Positions 61,133 to 64,000 of a DNA stretch of 64,000 nucleotides are shown here, in pieces; position 1 is the stretch's first letter, and each line of letters starts with the position of its first letter. A program made the position numbers and the translations under genes. The stretch comes from Halarcobacter bivalviorum. Its GTDB lineage: Bacteria > Campylobacterota > Campylobacteria > Campylobacterales > Arcobacteraceae. Below the pieces are notes generated by a model. It ran no database searches. It was not told the DNA's origin and was given only the letters and a program-made list of their open reading frames with translations. Location of the stretch: positions 434,001 through 498,000 of the forward strand of contig NZ_CP031217.1 of the NCBI RefSeq assembly GCF_003346815.1, in the 5' to 3' direction.

Positions 61133-61166
61133 GAAGTAAAGAACGATTATTCGTTCTTTATACTTC
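61133..61166. terminator. bidirectional terminator
   Basis: AAAGAACGA (61138-61146), loop TTAT, TCGTTCTTT (61151-61159), extended by GAAGT/ACTTC with a 2-nt bulge, then TTTT on the plus strand. It closes the fusion gene and overlaps the end of the convergent permease gene. Confidence 0.65.
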
Positions 61167-62208
61167 TTTTTATACTGTAAAAATCATCACTAAACTTATT
61201 AAGTAATTGAATAAGTGAAATAAAAAATGTAACCATAGCTGGTCCTATAATCATTCCCCAAAAACCAAAAGTAGAAAGTCCTGCAACAATTGCAAAGAAA
61301 ATTAAAAGTTCATTTACTGCACTTGGTGTTTTTACTACTCTTTGATTTATATATTTAATAATAATAGGTTTGATAAAAGTATCTGCAATAATTGAGATAA
61401 CTATAATAGAGTAAGCTACAATAGCAATAGCATTAGTAGTACTTCCTGTAAATATCTCATAAATAGCTACAGGAAGCCACATTATTAGACCTCCTACAAC
61501 TGGAACTAAAGAGGCAAAACCATATAATACACCTAATAAAATTCCATCATAACCAAAAAAGCTCACAAAAAAACCAAATAATAAACCTTCAAAAACAGCA
61601 GTTACTAATATTGAATATAAAACTACACTCATTACATTTGATGATTCATAAAATAAAGCATTTGAATCCTCTTTTTTTAGAGGCATTGCTTCTTTAAAAT
61701 AGTGTGATAAGCTTGTACTATAGTAATTGAAAAAGAAGTAGAAAATTAAAATCATAATCATATCTATAATAAATTTTGCAGAGTTTTTCCCTAAAAATGC
61801 ACCAAAAGAGATTAGATTTTGAATAAGTTGAGGAATATCAATCTTATCAAGAATTTTATTTAATTGCTCTTTTATAAATAGTAAATCATTTGGCATATTT
61901 TTTACCCAATGTTCCATTGCATTATAGATTTCAATTAAAGCTTTCTGGTCAATCTTATTAATCATTGTTGCAAATGAAAAAATACAATATAAGATAGGAA
62001 TAAAAAAGATTGCAGTTAAGAAGATTGTCATCAACATTGATGAAATAAACTGACTTGGAATTTGTCTTTTTAAATATATATTTAATGAGTTTGTTGCCAC
62101 AGCTAGAAGGAGGGCAACAAACATAGGTTTTAAAAATGGGCTAAAAAGCTCAAACATAAAAAAGAGTGTAACAGCTGTAAGGGCTATTAGAAAATATTGT
62201 GGTTTCAA
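61147..62208 (-). CDS. AI-2E family permease (YdiK/PerM type)
   Basis: A 353-residue membrane protein with seven or eight helices and the family loop [20 protein letters not shown], then [15 protein letters not shown]. The family covers AI-2 exporters, Na+/H+ antiporters and unknown transporters, so the substrate is not stated. Its ATG overlaps the ruvB stop by 4 bp, so it is translated from the panB-ruvB message. Confidence 0.88.
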   Translation of the reverse strand: MKPQYFLIALTAVTLFFMFELFSPFLKPMFVALLLAVATNSLNIYLKRQIPSQFISSMLMTIFLTAIFFIPILYCIFSFATMINKIDQKALIEIYNAMEHWVKNMPNDLLFIKEQLNKILDKIDIPQLIQNLISFGAFLGKNSAKFIIDMIMILIFYFFFNYYSTSLSHYFKEAMPLKKEDSNALFYESSNVMSVVLYSILVTAVFEGLLFGFFVSFFGYDGILLGVLYGFASLVPVVGGLIMWLPVAIYEIFTGSTTNAIAIVAYSIIVISIIADTFIKPIIIKYINQRVVKTPSAVNELLIFFAIVAGLSTFGFWGMIIGPAMVTFFISLIQLLNKFSDDFYSIKRSIKNE

Positions 62209-63230
62209 AAAAGTGTTCCTTCATCTAGTTTTTCACTTCCTGGATAATTTAACCTAAATAGTTCATAGGTTTTTACACTTGCAACTCTTCCTCTTGCAGT
62301 CCTTTCAATATAACCATTTGCTAATAAATATGGTTCAATAGCATCTTCAATTGTACCTTCATCTTCACTAAGTGCAGCAGCAATTGTAGAAAGACCCATT
62401 GGTTTACCTTTATTTGAAACTAGAAGTTCAAGTAAATTGATATCCATCTCATCAAAACCTGTATCATTTACTCCTAATTCATCAAGGGCATATTTACATC
62501 TTTCAATTTTGATTGTATTCTCATTTTCAACTTCTGCAAAATCTCTAACACGTCTAAGAAGTCTTAGGGCAACCCTTGGTGTTCCTCTACTTCTTTTAGA
62601 TACTTCTAAAGCAGCATTATCTTCACAAAATTTATCAAGTTTTATAGAAGCTTTTTGAATAATTTTTGCTAACTCTTCAAAGGTATAAAATTGCATTCTA
62701 AAATGCATACCAAATCTCTCTCGTAAAGGGTTTGAAAGCATACCAGCTCTTGTTGTCGCTCCAATAAGAGTAAATCTTGGAAGGTCAATCTTAACTGTTT
62801 GTGCTGCTGGTCCAGAACCAATAATTATATCGAGTCTATAATCCTCCATAGCAGGATATAAAATCTCTTCAACTGCAGGACTTAAACGGTGAATTTCATC
62901 AATAAAAAGAATATCTCCTTCTTCAAGATTAGTTAAAATAGCTGCTAAATCACCACTTTTTTCAATCATTGGTCCAGCAGTTACTTTTATATTTGAATTC
63001 ATCTCATTTGAAATTAGATATGAGATTGTAGTTTTACCAAGTCCAGGAGGTCCATAAAAAAGGATATGGTCTAAGGCTTCACCTCTTTTTTTACTAGCTT
63101 CAATAAATACTTTTAGATTTTTTTTGATTTTTTCTTGACCAATATAATCATCCCAAGAAGAGGGTCTTAGATTAACTTCTGCATTATCTTCTTCAAATGA
63201 TACTTGTTCTACTTCTACAACTCTTTCCAT
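62205..63230 (-). CDS. ruvB: Holliday junction branch migration ATPase RuvB
   Basis: RuvB drives branch migration with RuvA. The 341-residue protein begins near [19 protein letters not shown]; Walker A is [11 protein letters not shown], Walker B is [10 protein letters not shown], and the C-terminal winged-helix has [19 protein letters not shown] and YIERTARGR. Standard length. It lies 3 bp after panB in the minus-strand group. Confidence 0.97.
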   Translation of the reverse strand: MERVVEVEQVSFEEDNAEVNLRPSSWDDYIGQEKIKKNLKVFIEASKKRGEALDHILFYGPPGLGKTTISYLISNEMNSNIKVTAGPMIEKSGDLAAILTNLEEGDILFIDEIHRLSPAVEEILYPAMEDYRLDIIIGSGPAAQTVKIDLPRFTLIGATTRAGMLSNPLRERFGMHFRMQFYTFEELAKIIQKASIKLDKFCEDNAALEVSKRSRGTPRVALRLLRRVRDFAEVENENTIKIERCKYALDELGVNDTGFDEMDINLLELLVSNKGKPMGLSTIAAALSEDEGTIEDAIEPYLLANGYIERTARGRVASVKTYELFRLNYPGSEKLDEGTLF

Positions 63231-63233
63231 CTT

Positions 63234-64000
63234 TTAATACTCTTCTTCTTTTGAAGGGAATGTTTTTGATTGAACATCACTTCTATATTGATTTACAGCA
63301 TCTTTTACTAATTGAGCCCCATTTAAATAATGTCTTACAAATTTTGGTTTAAACTCTTCAAAGAAACCTAACATATCTGACCATACAAGAACTTGTCCAT
63401 CAGTTACATTTCCTGCTCCAATTCCTATTACTGGAATAGAAATTGCTTCTGTGATTTTTTGTGCAGCTTCTGACATCACTCCTTCAACTACAATACAAAA
63501 AGCACCAGCTTTTTCAATAGCAATAGCATCTTTGATTAATTGTTCTGTATCCTCTTTTGTTTTTCCTCTAACTTTATATCCACCTTCACTTCGTACATAT
63601 TGAGGCATTAACCCAATATGTCCCATAACTGCAATTGAATTTGAAGTAAGATGTTTTACAATATCTGCTCTATCTTCTCCACCTTCAATTTTTACAGCAG
63701 CAGCATTTGTCTCTTGATAAACTCTTACTGCATTTTTTAAGGCTTCATCTTTATTTATATAAGTTCCAAAAGGCATATCTAAAACTACAAAAGCTTTTGG
63801 TGCTCCAGCACAAACGGCATTTGTGTGATAAATCATTTGTTCTAAAGTAGCAGAAAGAGTATCAGGTTTTCCTGCGAAACTCATATTTAGGCTATCTCCT
63901 ACTAAGATAATATCAGCTATCTCTTCAAAAAGTTTTGCAAAAAGTGCATCATAAGCTGTAATCATTGTTAAGTTTTTACTATTTTTAGCTTTTTTGATTT
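63234..64000 (-). CDS. panB: 3-methyl-2-oxobutanoate hydroxymethyltransferase (5' truncated by window)
   Basis: PanB makes ketopantoate from 2-oxoisovalerate and methylene-THF, the first committed step of pantothenate synthesis. The frame is open to the window edge: the codons before the ATG at 63965 encode KKAKNSKNLT, joining the family's LTMITAYDALFAKLF, so that internal Met is not the start. Signatures: ILVGDSLNMSFAGKPDTL, and VKIEGGEDRADI for metal and substrate binding, then IPVIGIGAGN. About 255 residues are visible. It leads into ruvB. Confidence 0.95.
   Translation of the reverse strand, partial: IKKAKNSKNLTMITAYDALFAKLFEEIADIILVGDSLNMSFAGKPDTLSATLEQMIYHTNAVCAGAPKAFVVLDMPFGTYINKDEALKNAVRVYQETNAAAVKIEGGEDRADIVKHLTSNSIAVMGHIGLMPQYVRSEGGYKVRGKTKEDTEQLIKDAIAIEKAGAFCIVVEGVMSEAAQKITEAISIPVIGIGAGNVTDGQVLVWSDMLGFFEEFKPKFVRHYLNGAQLVKDAVNQYRSDVQSKTFPSKEEEY

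Overview
The window is AT-rich, tightly packed DNA with intergenic gaps below 300 bp and frequent TTG start codons. Gene content and order point to a Campylobacterota (epsilon-proteobacterial) chromosome, most likely an Arcobacter-type organism (Arcobacteraceae). The basis is the block glyQ / NIF3 / zinc-ribbon / waaA / rluA / ffh / rpsP / khpA / rimM, a single very large flagellar island, an nrfHA-ccsBA cluster, and panB-ruvB. The assignment is inference from gene order and protein character; no database was consulted. No tRNA, rRNA, CRISPR array, insertion sequence or prophage was seen.

Layout. (1) 1-6633, plus strand: housekeeping genes for translation, protein targeting and LPS core (glyQ partial, NIF3-like, zinc-ribbon, waaA, rluA-like, ffh, rpsP, khpA, rimM). 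(2) 6641-9050, minus strand: flgG followed by two poorly characterised genes, a Lys/Glu/Tyr-rich protein and a membrane-anchored coiled-coil protein with a SPOR-like end. (3) 9213-40939, plus strand: the flagellar island. It holds cheY, a CheZ-like phosphatase, rod genes (flgF-like, flgB, flgC, fliE), MS ring and switch (fliF, fliG, fliH, fliN, fliY), hook genes (flgD, two flgE paralogues, fliK, flgL), stators (motA, motB), placement genes (flhF, flhG), export genes (fliR, flhB, fliI, flhA), assembly helpers (flgJ-type, flgN-like, flgA-like) and two large TPR proteins that may be motor-disk or spoke components. fliM, fliA, rpoN and the flagellin genes are not here. (4) 40939-45976: four coupled genes following flhA directly (BatD-like, adaptor-like periplasmic protein, molybdopterin oxidoreductase, MFS transporter). 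(5) 46248-51575: periplasmic nitrite ammonification (nrfH, nrfA) and cytochrome c maturation (ccsBA), with an FNR-type box upstream. (6) 51579-64000: bioD, a GGDEF-EAL protein, clpS-clpA, a cytochrome c lipoprotein, an HD-GYP protein, a ferredoxin-thioredoxin-reductase/rhodanese fusion, and the minus-strand group panB(partial)-ruvB-AI-2E permease.

How it works together. The island supplies most of a polar flagellum's basal body, rod, hook, stator and export gate, apparently transcribed from ordinary sigma70-like -10 boxes (TATAAT upstream of flgG, cheY, fliN and flaG). The nrf-ccs block makes and matures a nitrite reductase, probably switched on when oxygen is low. Three c-di-GMP or chemotaxis-type signalling proteins flank or sit inside the island.

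The observations most worth a second look are: a CheZ-like protein carrying six copies of a CheY-binding-type acidic helix; a FliK with five copies of an S-L-x-D-x-phi-phi motif in a long disordered arm; a candidate minus-strand small RNA between nrfA and ccsBA; a near-ideal FNR site at -41.5 upstream of nrfH; and the absence of fliA-fliM from the place next to flhG where related genomes carry them.
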